Virus record (IMG/VR): IMGVR_UViG_3300045825_000462
Span: 1 to 20,713 of that record
Origin: a virus
Strand: one strand, 5' to 3'
Length of the DNA: 20,713 bases
Shown piece after piece: positions 20,222-20,713 of this stretch. A model generated the notes under the pieces. That model worked only from the letters and a program-made list of their open reading frames with translations. It did not search any database and was not told the origin of the DNA. The translations under genes and the position numbers were made by a program. Position 1 is the first letter of the stretch. Each line of letters begins with the position of its first letter.

Positions 20222-20692
20222 TTATTTCATTGCTGCTGAAACAGTAACACCAAATGATAATGTCGATTGTGTTGCATGATAACCAGCAACAGCTTTTGCA
20301 GAAACAACAATTATCGCCGAGTGTCCTGAAACAGAACCCGAAACTGAAGGTGCTGACGAAGCAACGGGAACACCGCCACCATACCCCGTTGTACCAGTTG
20401 TAGCACCAAGAACGGAAACACTTATTGAATAATTCCATGCATCAGGATTAACAATGCCTAATATAGATGATAGTTCATAATTATATGTTCCTGCTGATTT
20501 AAACCCACCACTGTTAAATGTGATTGATTTAGTTGATGCTAACTTTACAGCTGCAGCTGCAACTGATGCGGATGCTGCAGCTGCAACTGATGCCTGACCA
20601 ATTAATCCTAAAAGGTAATTGTAATCAGCCTTTGTTGAATAACTACTTAAATCTTGAAGTTCTTGACGCTCTAAAATTACTTTTGTTCCCAT
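20222..20692 (-). CDS. Ala-rich hypothetical protein (156 aa)
   Basis: A 156-residue protein with a charged helical N-terminus (KVILERQELQDLSSYSTKAD), an Ala/Ser run (about 35-50, QASVAAAASASVAAAAVK) and a Ser/Gly/Val-rich beta-like C-terminal half. No Cys. The look is that of a virion or fibre-associated protein, but I do not recognise a family. AAGGAG lies shortly before the ATG at 20692. It is the first gene seen of the leftward operon; its promoter must lie in the last 21 bases or outside the window. Nine bases separate it from the U32-like gene. Confidence 0.75.
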   Translation of the reverse strand: MGTKVILERQELQDLSSYSTKADYNYLLGLIGQASVAAAASASVAAAAVKLASTKSITFNSGGFKSAGTYNYELSSILGIVNPDAWNYSISVSVLGATTGTTGYGGGVPVASSAPSVSGSVSGHSAIIVVSAKAVAGYHATQSTLSFGVTVSAAMK

Positions 20693-20713
20693 GTTATCTC
20701 CTTACGATTTTGC

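Overview
The window is a piece of a T4-like tailed phage (myovirus) genome with low G+C and tight gene packing. Evidence: a head-gene block with the order portal (gp20), small prohead core protein (gp67-like), prohead protease (gp21), scaffold (gp22), major capsid protein (gp23); a large terminase (gp17) with Walker and nuclease motifs; a gp14-like neck protein; TATAAATA boxes of the T4 late-promoter type; a large tRNA array; and several homing endonucleases. The host cannot be named from this sequence. The early-type promoters are sigma70-like with an extended -10, so a bacterium with a standard sigma70 is likely.

Layout. 1-82: 3' end of an unknown plus-strand gene. 92-865 and 1693-2496: two paralogous HNH homing endonucleases on the minus strand, the second with its start codon mutated to AGG. 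They flank a block of eight tRNAs (1020-1687). Two more tRNAs (2564-2758) sit inside long inverted repeats. A third block of eight (3209-3895) follows, making 18 tRNAs or tRNA-like genes, all on the minus strand. 2867-4779: three small minus-strand genes of unknown function with multiple early- and late-type promoter boxes. 4873-8901: plus-strand gp14-like gene, a frameshifted tail-fibre remnant, a tail-collar/kelch fibre gene, and a second fibre gene broken by an in-frame amber codon. 9065-14093: the minus-strand head operon. 14150-17174: terminase, divergent from the head operon. 17171-20692: a minus-strand operon of an Ala-rich unknown protein, a U32-peptidase-like cysteine protein, an unknown protein and a seven-bladed RCC1-type fibre protein. 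Its last stop codon overlaps the terminase stop codon tail to tail.

The most notable system is the terminase. It is split into two overlapping genes by an atypically split intein. The first gene carries the ATPase domain plus only 33 intein residues. The second has its own ribosome binding site and carries a Vsr/EDxHD-like endonuclease fused to the rest of the intein and then the nuclease domain. Working terminase would therefore require protein trans-splicing.

The second notable signal is in the tRNAs. Seven with otherwise good cloverleaves have non-canonical T-loops in which C56 is kept while positions 54 and 58 change together. Several others have an anticodon that does not fit their structural class.

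The receptor-binding region looks like a fast-evolving locus: three fibre genes share an N-terminal module, an exact 92-bp repeat links two of them, and broken fibre genes lie beside intact ones.
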